From Nocardia jiangxiensis NBRC 101359 (GTDB lineage Bacteria; Actinomycetota; Actinomycetes; Mycobacteriales; Mycobacteriaceae), in contig NZ_BAGB01000026.1 of assembly GCF_000308615.1 (NCBI RefSeq), forward strand, positions 1 to 64,000: a DNA stretch of 64,000 nucleotides, written 5' to 3'. Position numbers and translations under genes: made by a program. The notes beneath the pieces were generated by a model that searched no databases, had not been told where the DNA came from, and was given only the letters and a program-made list of their open reading frames with translations. Positions 51,977 through 60,116 of the stretch are shown here, piece by piece (the stretch's first letter is position 1; each line of letters begins with the position of its first letter).

Positions 51977-52666
51977 TCAGTGCGCGACGGACAGTTCCGC
52001 GGCGGTGTATCGGCCGCTGGGCGGCCGGGTGTCGATCAGCTGCAGCAGCGCCGGGACGACGGTCTCCGGTTCGGGGCGATCGGAGATGTCCTCACCGGGA
52101 AATGCGGCCTGGTGCATGGCGGTGCGCATATCGCCGGGATCGAAGCTGTAGATGCGCAGTCGCGGATTCTCGGCGGCGAAGACGGCGGTCAGCTGGTCCA
52201 GGGCCGCCTTCGACGCGCCGTAACCACCCCAGCCCTGGTACGCCATGACCGCAGCGTCGGAACTGATATCGATCACCGTGCCGTCGCAGGCTCGCAGTGC
52301 CGGCAGTGCCAGTTGCAGGACCGCCAGCGGTGCGACGACATTGGTCTGCAGCACCGTGGCGAATGCGCCGAGTGGAAGATCCGCGAGGTGCGGCAGCGGG
52401 CTCGGGCCCAGAGCGCTGGCATTGTTGAGCACCAGATCGAGCCGATCGCGCTCGGCGAGTACCGCGGCCAGTCGGGCGCGATGCGCCGGATCGGCCACAT
52501 CGCCCGGCAGGGCCGTCGCGCCGGTCGCCCGACGCACCTGCTCCAGTGGTTCGGCCCGGCGTGCGGTAATGATCAGATCCCAGCCGCGTTCGGCCAGGAC
52601 CAGGGCCGTCGCGCGGCCGAATCCCGCCGATGCGCCGGTGATGAGGGCTGTGGAGGTTTCGGACAT
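51977..52666 (-). CDS. short-chain dehydrogenase/reductase
   Basis: A 229-residue classical SDR. The cofactor motif is TGASAGFG, the NNAS motif is LNNASAL, and the catalytic Ser and YxxxK are in ISSDAAVMAYQGWGGYGASK. It is the first gene of a two-gene unit with the QueA-like gene. A MerR-type promoter lies 15 bp upstream of ATG 52666, leaving almost no leader. The substrate is unknown. Confidence 0.9.
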   Translation of the reverse strand: MSETSTALITGASAGFGRATALVLAERGWDLIITARRAEPLEQVRRATGATALPGDVADPAHRARLAAVLAERDRLDLVLNNASALGPSPLPHLADLPLGAFATVLQTNVVAPLAVLQLALPALRACDGTVIDISSDAAVMAYQGWGGYGASKAALDQLTAVFAAENPRLRIYSFDPGDMRTAMHQAAFPGEDISDRPEPETVVPALLQLIDTRPPSGRYTAAELSVAH

Positions 52667-52680
52667 GACACCATCGTGAA

Positions 52681-52700
52681 ACCTGAAGCGAACTTCAGGT
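52681..52700 (-). promoter_or_regulatory. MerR-type promoter/operator of the SDR-QueA-like unit
   Basis: Perfect 8-bp inverted repeat ACCTGAAG-CGAA-CTTCAGGT. On the minus strand it sits between TTGACC (-35-like) and CACGAT (-10-like) separated by a 19-bp spacer, the architecture MerR-family activators recognise. The -10 lies so near the ATG that the transcript would be leaderless or nearly so. No merR gene is in the window. Confidence 0.55.
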
Positions 52701-52833
52701 CAAGGAGAGGATTTCCGCCTACAGTGAACTCTGCCTGATATGTGGCCGGCCGGTGCGACTCGCGGCCGATGAAAATGTTGTCGCGGTGCCGTCTCAACAA
52801 TGCGAAGTCCCCAACGTCTTCCCAGGAGCCACC

Positions 52834-53631
52834 ATGACCTACACCTTCAAATCCGGAGATCCCTGCTGGGTCGAGCTGTTCACCTCCGATCCGGAGCGTT
52901 CCATCGCCTTCTACGGCGAACTACTCGGCTGGACCGCCGAACAGGCCGGGCCCGAATACGGCGGATACATCACCTTCAGCAAGGACGGCGAACCCGTCGC
53001 GGGCGGTATGCGCAACGACGGCTCCTCCGGCGGGCCGGATCAGTGGACGATCTATCTGGCCAGTACCGACGCCGAGGCGACCACCTCGGCCGCGACCGCC
53101 AACGGCGGTCGGGTGGTGGTACCCCCGATGCAGGTCGGTGAACTCGGCACGATGGCCGTTCTCGGTGACCCCAGTGGTGCCGGGGTCGGAGTGTGGCAGC
53201 CGGGCGGGCATCCGGGATTCGGGGCGCTCGGTGAGGTCAGCGGCGGTCGGTGGAGCGACCACGTGGGCAACCCGTCCTGGTTCGAACTGCACACTCCCGC
53301 CTACGACCAGGCGCTGAAGTTCTATCGCGAGGTCTTCGGCTGGCAGGACCCGTTCACCGTCTCCGACATCCCGGAATTCCGTTACACCACAATCCATTCG
53401 ACCAGCCCGATGCTGGGCGGCGTGATGGACTCCGCGGCCTTCCTGCCCGACGGGTCCCCGGGTGGCTGGCGGGTCTACTTCGGTGTCGAGGATGTCGACG
53501 CGTCGGTGAAAACCCTGGTTTCCCTGGGCGGTTCGGTGGAACGCGAACCCGAGAACTCCCCGTACGGGCGGATGGCCGCCGTGATCGATCCGGGCGGCGT
53601 GCGATTCAGCCTGGGCGGCAACAACTCCTGA
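52834..53631 (+). CDS. two-domain VOC protein
   Basis: A 265-residue protein with tandem VOC domains of similar length: GDPCWVELFTSDPERSIAFYGELLGW and GNPSWFELHTPAYDQALKFYREVFGW mark their starts. Each ends in a GDPSGA / IDPGGV type motif. This is the glyoxalase/CFP32-like family seen in mycobacteria; activity unknown. The ATG at 52834 follows AGGAG. A hairpin follows the stop. Confidence 0.88.
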   Translation: MTYTFKSGDPCWVELFTSDPERSIAFYGELLGWTAEQAGPEYGGYITFSKDGEPVAGGMRNDGSSGGPDQWTIYLASTDAEATTSAATANGGRVVVPPMQVGELGTMAVLGDPSGAGVGVWQPGGHPGFGALGEVSGGRWSDHVGNPSWFELHTPAYDQALKFYREVFGWQDPFTVSDIPEFRYTTIHSTSPMLGGVMDSAAFLPDGSPGGWRVYFGVEDVDASVKTLVSLGGSVEREPENSPYGRMAAVIDPGGVRFSLGGNNS

Positions 53632-53635
53632 ACCG

Positions 53636-53666
53636 GACGCCGGGCGTCACCGCGACGTCCGGCGTC
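53636..53666. terminator. hairpin between convergent VOC and DinB genes
   Basis: Stem GACGCCGGGCGTC with GACGTCCGGCGTC, 12 of 13 pairs, 5-nt loop. Confidence 0.6.
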
Positions 53667-53667
53667 A

Positions 53668-54237
53668 CTACAGGCCCACCGCACCGTCGATTCGCTCACG
53701 CAGCAGATCGGCATGGCCGTTGTGGCGCGCGTACTCCTCGATCATGTGGGCCAGCACCCAGCGCAGCGACACCTTGCCGAGCCCGGGGTCCTCGCCGGTC
53801 AGCCCCAGATCGGATGCGGCTGTGGTGAAGCGGTCGGCGAAGGCGACCTCGGCCCGCCACGCGCCCCAGGCGGCGGTGATCGATCCGGGATCGGTGTTCG
53901 CCCCGTCGAAGTCGTCATCGGGGCGCTCCGCGGAGGTGAACAGCGGCGGGGCCTTCTCACCGGCGAGCACCCGGCGGAACCAGTGCCGCTCGATATCGGC
54001 CAGATGCCGTACCAGTCCCAGTAAGGACAGGGTGGACGGTGCGACCGACCGACGGGCCAGTTCGGTGCCCAGACCCGCGCACTTCAGTTCGAGCGTGGCG
54101 CGCTGACCGCCCAGTATCTCGGTCAGGACGCTGCGTTCGTCACCGGTGGTGTGGAGGCGGGTGCGCGGATCGTGTTCGGGGGCAACGAACATCTCGGCCC
54201 GTCGGGTATCGGTCGGCGTCTGCCGGGTATCGGCCAC
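53668..54237 (-). CDS. DinB family protein (DUF664-like)
   Basis: A 189-residue four-helix DinB-superfamily protein. Metal-binding His occur in LVRHLADIERHWFRR and WVLAHMIEEYARHNGHADLLRE. Members are mycothiol-, bacillithiol- or unknown-thiol-linked enzymes. The GTG at 54237 follows AAGGAGG, better than the longer open frame to 54303. Convergent with the VOC gene. Confidence 0.87.
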   Translation of the reverse strand: MADTRQTPTDTRRAEMFVAPEHDPRTRLHTTGDERSVLTEILGGQRATLELKCAGLGTELARRSVAPSTLSLLGLVRHLADIERHWFRRVLAGEKAPPLFTSAERPDDDFDGANTDPGSITAAWGAWRAEVAFADRFTTAASDLGLTGEDPGLGKVSLRWVLAHMIEEYARHNGHADLLRERIDGAVGL

Positions 54238-54420
54238 ACCCGCCTCCTTCGCATTGTTCCAGCTGCCCGCACCGGCAAACCTGGGGCTCGACCGATCGGG
54301 CACGATCGGGACGATATCGCGTGTGGCGGTTCATCGGAACGTTCGGCGGCACATCGCTCTCAGCGTACGGAGGAAAACGCCGCCGCGCCGGACAGCAGCC
54401 GCGCCGCTATCGGCGGCGGT

Positions 54421-55962
54421 TCATCGGAACATCTGCGCCGCGGCGGCTGCCGCGGCCGCACGGTCCGTGGCGACCAGGCCGATCCGGGTGCGGCGATCCA
54501 GCAGATCGTCCGCGTCGAGTGCGCCCTCGTGGCTGATCGAATACGCGAATTCGGCGCGCAGCACATCGATTCCGGGGGCCACGGGTGTGGCGAGGTCCGG
54601 ATCGTCCTGTGCCAGAGCGAGGATCGCGGTCGCCTGGCTGCCGTAGCGTTCGATGAGCGTCGGCGGCGCGTCCAGACGATCGCGTGCCGCGCCGGATACC
54701 GCACCGGTGAGGGGGATTCGCCGGGTCCGGCACGGGCCCGCGGTCAGGCCCGCATGGGCGACCGCGGCGTCGACCGCGTCCTGCGCCATCTTGCGATAGG
54801 TGGTGAGCTTGCCGCCGACGATCGTGATCGGGCCGCCGGGGGAGTGCAGGACCGCGTGCTCGCGGGAGATGTCGGCGGTGCTGCCCTCGGCGGTGCGCAG
54901 CAGCGGGCGCAACCCCGCGAACCGGCCGCGGATATCATTGCGGTGCAACGGCTCCCGCAGGACCGTGTTGACGGTGTCGAGCAGGAAGTCGATCTCGGCG
55001 TCGGTCGGTTCGGGTTCGTCGGGCACCGGACCGGGCGCGTCCTCATCGGTCAGACCCAGATACACCCGGCCGTGCGCGGCGGGGAACGCGAAGACGAAAC
55101 GGCTGGTACTGCCCGGAATCGGCACCGTGAGCGAGGCACTGAGACCGCCGAAAGCAGCCGCGTCGAATACCAGGTGGGCGCCGCGACTGGGCCGCAGCTC
55201 GATGGAGGGATCCACCCGATCCGCCCACACGCCGGTGGCATTGATCACCGAACGCGCTCGGACGGTGAGGGTTTCCCCGGACAGGGCATCGTGCAGCACC
55301 GCGGAATCGCCGCTCACCTGCTCGGCCCGGACCCGGGTGAGCACGCTCGCCCCGTACCCGGCCGCGGTGCGCGCGAGGGTCACCACCAGGCGCGCGTCGT
55401 CGACCAGTTGGCCGTCCCAGGCCAGCAGTCCGCCGCGTAATCCGGCACGGCGCACCGTGGGAGCCAGCCGCAACGCCTCGGCGGCAGCGGCCCGGCGCGA
55501 GCGCGGCAGTACCGAGGCCGGAGTTCCGGCGCTGCGCCGCAACACGTCTCCGGCCGCGAATCCCGCGCGCACCAGCATCCGCTGTGCCGCACCGATATCC
55601 GGCAGCAACGGCACGAGCTGGGGAATCGGCCGGGTCAGATGCGGCGCGGTCGAGGTGAGCAGGATATGCCGTTCCACGGCGCTCTCGTGTGCGATCCCGA
55701 CCCCGCCACTGGCCAGATACCGCAGCCCGCCGTGCACCAGCTTGGAACTCCACCGGCTCGTGCCGAAGGCCAGATCACGCGCCTCCACCAGAACCGTGCG
55801 CAGTCCCCGGGAGGCGGCGTCCAACGCCACCCCGGTCCCGGTGACCCCGCCGCCGATCACCAGCACGTCGACGACTCCACCGTCGCCGAGTTCCCGCAAC
55901 TCCCGTTCCCGGCGTGCGGAATTCAGCGCGGAGTCTCCGGGAACTCTTGCGCTCGAGTTCAT
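54421..55962 (-). CDS. glpD: glycerol-3-phosphate dehydrogenase/oxidase
   Basis: A 513-residue FAD-dependent dehydrogenase converting glycerol-3-phosphate to dihydroxyacetone phosphate at the membrane. Motifs: DVLVIGGGVTGTGVALDAASRGL for FAD, FGTSRWSSKLVHGGLRYL, INATGVWAD and VGGKLTTYRKMAQDAVDAA. ATG 55962 is preceded by GGAG; the TetR stop is 2 bp before it, so the pair is an operon. Order TetR-glpD next to an AGPS-like flavoprotein and lipid kinase equals Rv2250c-Rv2249c and Rv2251-Rv2252 of M. tuberculosis. Confidence 0.95.
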   Translation of the reverse strand: MNSSARVPGDSALNSARRERELRELGDGGVVDVLVIGGGVTGTGVALDAASRGLRTVLVEARDLAFGTSRWSSKLVHGGLRYLASGGVGIAHESAVERHILLTSTAPHLTRPIPQLVPLLPDIGAAQRMLVRAGFAAGDVLRRSAGTPASVLPRSRRAAAAEALRLAPTVRRAGLRGGLLAWDGQLVDDARLVVTLARTAAGYGASVLTRVRAEQVSGDSAVLHDALSGETLTVRARSVINATGVWADRVDPSIELRPSRGAHLVFDAAAFGGLSASLTVPIPGSTSRFVFAFPAAHGRVYLGLTDEDAPGPVPDEPEPTDAEIDFLLDTVNTVLREPLHRNDIRGRFAGLRPLLRTAEGSTADISREHAVLHSPGGPITIVGGKLTTYRKMAQDAVDAAVAHAGLTAGPCRTRRIPLTGAVSGAARDRLDAPPTLIERYGSQATAILALAQDDPDLATPVAPGIDVLRAEFAYSISHEGALDADDLLDRRTRIGLVATDRAAAAAAAAQMFR

Positions 55963-55963
55963 C

Positions 55964-56650
55964 TCACCACTCCACATCTCGGCGGTCGTCGGGCACGAGG
56001 TAGCCGTCGAGGGCGCGCGCGAGTTCCGCGTCCAGCCGGGATTCGGACAGGATGTGTCCGACCATTCCGGCGGATTGGACCGCGGACTGGGACATCAGCA
56101 GAACCATGGTGGCCAGTTCGTCCGGATCACCGGGACGCACCGAGCCGTCGCGCTGGCCCTCCCGGATCAGGGCGGCGAACAACAGGATCAGTTCACGCTG
56201 GTTGCGGCCGAGGCGGCCGAAGACGTAGGTCAGCATCAGATCGGTGTCGGTGCGGAATATCTTGGCGAACAACGGATTCGCGCGAACGATCGACGCCCCG
56301 GCCACGACGCCGTCGACCAGGCGGACCCGTGCCGGGCCGCTGCCGGGCATGGTGCGCCCGACGATCTTGCGCAGTTCCCGCACCAGCAGTTCGGCGAGCA
56401 GTGAGCCGGTATCGGGCCAGCGGCGATAGACCGTGGGACGGCTCACACCGGCGCGGCGGGCCACCTCGGTCAGCGTGGTGCGGCGGACTCCGAACTCCTC
56501 CACGCAGGCGCGGGCGGCGTCCAGGATCGCCAGGTCGATTTCGGACGGTTCGTCGCCGGTGCCGGCGACGTCGATTGTCTGCATCGGATCACTTGTCGGG
56601 TCGGGCGCGGGCGTCGACGGTCCGCGCGTCGGCTGATTACTGCTTGACAT
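55964..56650 (-). CDS. TetR family transcriptional regulator
   Basis: A 228-residue TetR. A disordered N-terminus (about 35 residues) precedes the DNA-binding domain (GVRRTTLTEVARRAGVSRPTVYRRW at about residues 56-80). ATG 56650. Its stop abuts the glpD start. It is the probable controller of glpD and of the divergent flavoprotein-kinase pair; the Rv2250c position supports this. Confidence 0.92.
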   Translation of the reverse strand: MSSSNQPTRGPSTPAPDPTSDPMQTIDVAGTGDEPSEIDLAILDAARACVEEFGVRRTTLTEVARRAGVSRPTVYRRWPDTGSLLAELLVRELRKIVGRTMPGSGPARVRLVDGVVAGASIVRANPLFAKIFRTDTDLMLTYVFGRLGRNQRELILLFAALIREGQRDGSVRPGDPDELATMVLLMSQSAVQSAGMVGHILSESRLDAELARALDGYLVPDDRRDVEW

Positions 56651-56654
56651 TCTA

Positions 56655-56670
56655 TGTAAGACTGTAACGC
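56655..56670. promoter_or_regulatory. tandem direct repeat at the divergent TetR/flavoprotein promoter
   Basis: TGTAAGAC immediately followed by TGTAACGC, just upstream of the TetR ATG. Candidate TetR site. The two halves are direct, not inverted, so this is weak. Confidence 0.3.
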
Positions 56671-56736
56671 ATGGTCGATGAACGGCAGAGCGGGTCTTCT
56701 GTGGCAATGCCGGGCGAGTTGTCATCCCGCCCGAGT

Positions 56737-58314
56737 ATGGTGTGGGACGCCTGGGGCATTCCGTCCGGACATGCGCCGCTCCCGGAGAAGATCCGGACCT
56801 TGCTGGTGCAGGTGTTCGGAGTGTCCGGTGAGTCGATGGCGCGTCGCGATGAGGGCAATGTGCCATTGCGCGCCTCGGCCCTGTCCCAGGCGCAGCTCAC
56901 AGGGTTGTCCGCGGTGGTCGGCCCGGAGCACGTCCGCACCGACCACCGCGCCCGCTTGTTGCGCGCCGGTGGCAAGAGCACCCCGGATCTGCTGCGCCGA
57001 CGTTCCACGGATCCACAGGACGCACCCGATGCGGTCGTCTTCCCGGCGGATCACGACGAGGTCCTGGGCGTCCTGAGCTACTGCGCCGAGCGCGGGGTCG
57101 CGGTGGTGCCCTTCGGCGGCGGCACGAGCGTCGTCGGCGGGGTGGATCCCGCCCGCGACGGCTTCGAAGCCGTTGTCGCCCTGGACCTTCGGCGCCTGTC
57201 CGCGATGACGTCGCTGGACGAGGTCAGCCACACCGCGACGCTCGGAGCCGGACTGACCGGACCGCAGGCCGAGGCGCTGCTCTCGGCGCGCGGCTTCTCC
57301 CTCGGGCATTTCCCGCAGAGTTTCGAATTCGCCAGTATCGGCGGTTTCGCCGCGACCCGCTCGAGCGGACAGGCATCGGCCGGATACGGCCGCTTCGATG
57401 ACATGATCCAGCATCTGCGGGTCGCGACTCCGCGCGGCACACTGGATCTCGGCCGCGCCCCGGCCTCGGCCGCGGGACCCGATCTGCGCGAGCTGTTCTC
57501 GGGTTCGGAGGGCGCGCTCGGCGTGATCACCGAGGTCACCCTGCGGGTGCATCCGGTGCCGGAAACCGTTGCGTATCAAGCCTGGTCGTTTCCGGACTTC
57601 GCGACCGGCGCGGCCGCACTGCGCAGCGTGATCCAGACCGGGGCCGCCCCGACCGTGCTGCGACTGTCCGATGAGGCCGAGACCGGCCTGAATCTGGCCC
57701 GCGCGGGCGATATCGGCGGCGCGCCGGTGGCCGGATGTCTCGCGGTGACCACGTTCGAGGGCACAGCGGCTCATGTCGAGGCACGCAGCGCCGAGGCGCA
57801 TGCGCTGCTCGCCGCGGCCGGTGGGACCGCGTTGGGCGAACATCCCGCGCGGGAGTGGGAGCACGGCCGTTTCGCCGCGCCCTACCTGCGGGATGCGCTG
57901 CTGGACACCGGAATTCTCTGCGAAACCCTGGAGACCGCGACGAACTGGTCCAACCTCGCCGAACTCAAGGCGAAGGTGACTGCGGCGCTGGCCGACTCAC
58001 TGGGCGGCCAGGGCACCCCGCCACTGGTCATGTGCCATATCTCGCACACCTACCCGACCGGCGCCTCGCTGTACTTCACGATCATCGCCAAACAGCTCGA
58101 CGATCCGATCACCCAGTGGCACACCGCCAAACGAGCGGTCGGCGACGCCATCGCCGCCGCCGGGGGAACCATCACCCACCACCACGCCGTCGGCCGGGAC
58201 CACCGGCCCTGGATGTCCGGAGAGATCGGCGACCTGGGCGTGCAGGTGTTGCGCGCGGTCAAGCAGACGGTCGACCCCGCCGGAATCCTCAATCCCGGAA
58301 AGCTGATCCCGTGA
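56737..58314 (+). CDS. FAD-binding oxidase, alkyldihydroxyacetonephosphate synthase-like
   Basis: A flavoprotein of the VAO/PCMH family, similar to Rv2251 and eukaryotic alkyl-DHAP synthase. The FAD-binding PFGGGTSVVGGV and GFAATRSSGQASAGYGRFDDMI segments and GSEGALGVITEVTLRVHP are typical. The C-terminal domain has PTGASLYFTII and HHHAVGRDH. The best start is ATG 56737 (MVWDAWGIPSG, as in homologues), giving 525 residues; an open frame to ATG 56671 would leave only 20 bp between divergent starts. The stop overlaps the kinase start as GTGA. It likely acts on DHAP-derived lipids. Confidence 0.88.
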   Translation: MVWDAWGIPSGHAPLPEKIRTLLVQVFGVSGESMARRDEGNVPLRASALSQAQLTGLSAVVGPEHVRTDHRARLLRAGGKSTPDLLRRRSTDPQDAPDAVVFPADHDEVLGVLSYCAERGVAVVPFGGGTSVVGGVDPARDGFEAVVALDLRRLSAMTSLDEVSHTATLGAGLTGPQAEALLSARGFSLGHFPQSFEFASIGGFAATRSSGQASAGYGRFDDMIQHLRVATPRGTLDLGRAPASAAGPDLRELFSGSEGALGVITEVTLRVHPVPETVAYQAWSFPDFATGAAALRSVIQTGAAPTVLRLSDEAETGLNLARAGDIGGAPVAGCLAVTTFEGTAAHVEARSAEAHALLAAAGGTALGEHPAREWEHGRFAAPYLRDALLDTGILCETLETATNWSNLAELKAKVTAALADSLGGQGTPPLVMCHISHTYPTGASLYFTIIAKQLDDPITQWHTAKRAVGDAIAAAGGTITHHHAVGRDHRPWMSGEIGDLGVQVLRAVKQTVDPAGILNPGKLIP

Positions 58315-59294
58315 ACGGATCCACCGGGGTGGGTTCGGTCCTGATGGTGACCAATCCGTTGTCGGGTCACGGCAGGGGGCAGGCAGCGGGCGCCGTGGCC
58401 GCGGCGCGGTTGCGGGCGCGCGGTGTGACGGTGACCGAGGTGTGCGGCATCAGTGCCGCGGAATCGGTTCGCCTGGTTCGAGATCGGCTCACCGGCGACG
58501 CCGCGCCCGATGTGGTGGTCTGCGCGGGCGGTGACGGACTGGTCTGCATCACCTTGCAGGCGTTGGCCGGGACCGGTGTTCCGCTGGGCCTGGTGCCCGG
58601 CGGCACCGGTAACGATCTGGCTCGCGAACTCGGTGTGCCACAGGATGATCCGATCTCCGCGGCCGACATCGTGCTGGGCGGAACGGTGCGCGCCATCGAT
58701 CTCGGCGCGGCGGATGCCGCGGCTCCCGAGGGCGGGTCATCCGAATCCGGCACGGCGGGAATCGGATTCGGCATTCCCGGACCGATCAGATTCGCGACCG
58801 TGGCCGGTACCGGATTCGACGCCCGGGTCACCCTGCGCGCCAATCTGATGCGCTTTCCGAGGGGACGGCTGCGCTACACCTTCGCCGCCGTGCGGGAACT
58901 TGCCGGGCGGCTGGCCGTACCCTACCGCCTCGAATTATCGGGCGTACCAGGGCAATCGGTGAACTCGGTGGTCGAGACCGAGGCGGTGATGGTCGCGGTG
59001 GGCAATACCCGCACCTACGGGGGCGGCATGCTGATCTGCCCCGACGCGATGGTCGACGACGGGCTGCTCGAGGTGACCGTGGTCGGTGCGATGTCCCGGC
59101 GGGACATGGTGCGCCTGCTTCCCGCGCTGTCCGCGGGAAAGCGCGTCGACCATCCGGCGCTGAGCCGATATCGCGCGGCCGCCGTCGAACTGCGGGCGCC
59201 GGGCGCGCCGGTGACCGCGGACGGTGAACCGGTCGGCATGCTGCCGACGACCTTCCGTGCGCTGCCCGGCGCCCTGCCGGTACTGGTTCCCTGA
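58311..59294 (+). CDS. diacylglycerol kinase-type lipid kinase
   Basis: A 327-residue DAGK-catalytic-domain protein, equivalent to Rv2252, which phosphorylates lipids in mycobacteria. Motifs: VTNPLSGHGRG, VVVCAGGDGLV and VPGGTGNDLARELGVP. The C-terminal part has GTGFDARV and GGGMLICPDAMVDDGLLEV, usual for bacterial DagK/YegS. GTG 58311 overlaps the flavoprotein stop by 4 nt, so translation is coupled. Confidence 0.94.
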   Translation: MNGSTGVGSVLMVTNPLSGHGRGQAAGAVAAARLRARGVTVTEVCGISAAESVRLVRDRLTGDAAPDVVVCAGGDGLVCITLQALAGTGVPLGLVPGGTGNDLARELGVPQDDPISAADIVLGGTVRAIDLGAADAAAPEGGSSESGTAGIGFGIPGPIRFATVAGTGFDARVTLRANLMRFPRGRLRYTFAAVRELAGRLAVPYRLELSGVPGQSVNSVVETEAVMVAVGNTRTYGGGMLICPDAMVDDGLLEVTVVGAMSRRDMVRLLPALSAGKRVDHPALSRYRAAAVELRAPGAPVTADGEPVGMLPTTFRALPGALPVLVP

Positions 59295-59304
59295 CCGGGT
59301 TCGG

Positions 59305-59676
59305 CTACCAGATCTGCACCACGGCCAGTTCCGGTCCCGGCTCCACAACCAGCGCGACGCGGCCGCCGGGCCTGCCCGCGGCCTCGGTGACGATGCTGGG
59401 CAGATCGGCCCGGACGTGATCGCCGCTCCTGGGCAGTTGTGAACCGCGGCCGATGCCGACGGCGATGGCGTCGGGCGGCAGGGCCTGATCGATCAGCGCG
59501 GGGATCGGACCGTTGGCGAACGTCTGCGTCTCGCCGTGGTTCAGCTCCACCCCGACTCCGCCGGTCCGCGGCACGGTGAACGGGACGACCGCCGCGGCCG
59601 ATCCGGCGCCGACGCATCCGGCGGCGATACCCGCCGCGGTGGCCACGGTGGCCATGACAACAGTCCGAGCACGCAT
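59305..59676 (-). CDS. small secreted protein of unknown function
   Basis: A 123-residue protein with a Sec signal peptide (MRARTVVMATVATAAGIAAG, then CVGAGSAAA). The mature part is about 90 residues with VELNHGETQTFANGPIP and a C-terminal VALVVEPGPELAVVQIW. The single Cys lies in the signal region and no perfect lipobox is seen. ATG 59676 follows GAGGA. It is convergent with the lipid kinase gene. No known family recognised. Confidence 0.75.
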   Translation of the reverse strand: MRARTVVMATVATAAGIAAGCVGAGSAAAVVPFTVPRTGGVGVELNHGETQTFANGPIPALIDQALPPDAIAVGIGRGSQLPRSGDHVRADLPSIVTEAAGRPGGRVALVVEPGPELAVVQIW

Positions 59677-60116
59677 GAGAATCCTCTTTCGTGAGTGATC
59701 GGCGGTCCGATCACGGCGCGAGCGAATTTCCGGAGCAGGAACAAGCAGATCTGCACTGTTCGACCCAAGTAGGCCGGATCGCGGGCCGGGCGGCAACTCG
59801 AGCGGTGCGCGTCACAGCCCGGGTGCGTGGATACCTGAGGTGCGCCTGAGTGGCAATCCTGCACGAACACAAAGGATTCGGTGCCGAACCTGAGAATTCG
59901 ATATGGAAATGGGAATACGGCGCGAATCGGCGGTAACCTGAGTCTGTGGGCGGGGTTTTCGGTGTCCCTCATCCGCCGAAACCCCCGCCCTCTCGGGTAT
60001 CCATACCCCCGTTCGGCACGCGGGCGTGATCGCTGCGGAGCTGCCTGCGAGCCGATGCGGTACTACTCTGCCGGGGCCGTCGTCCGGGCCTGGACCCAAC
60101 TCCTTAGAATCACACG
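59677..60116. other. gene-free region upstream of valS
   Basis: 440 bp with no supported gene; the reading frames here lack domain or conservation signals. It separates the divergent secreted-protein and valS genes and must hold both promoters. A TAGAAT-like -10 candidate lies just upstream of the valS GTG. No T-box leader was recognised. Confidence 0.45.

Noticed and set aside
59677..60116. Possible T-box or other leader RNA before valS.
   Set aside because: No specifier loop or T-box antiterminator sequence could be identified.
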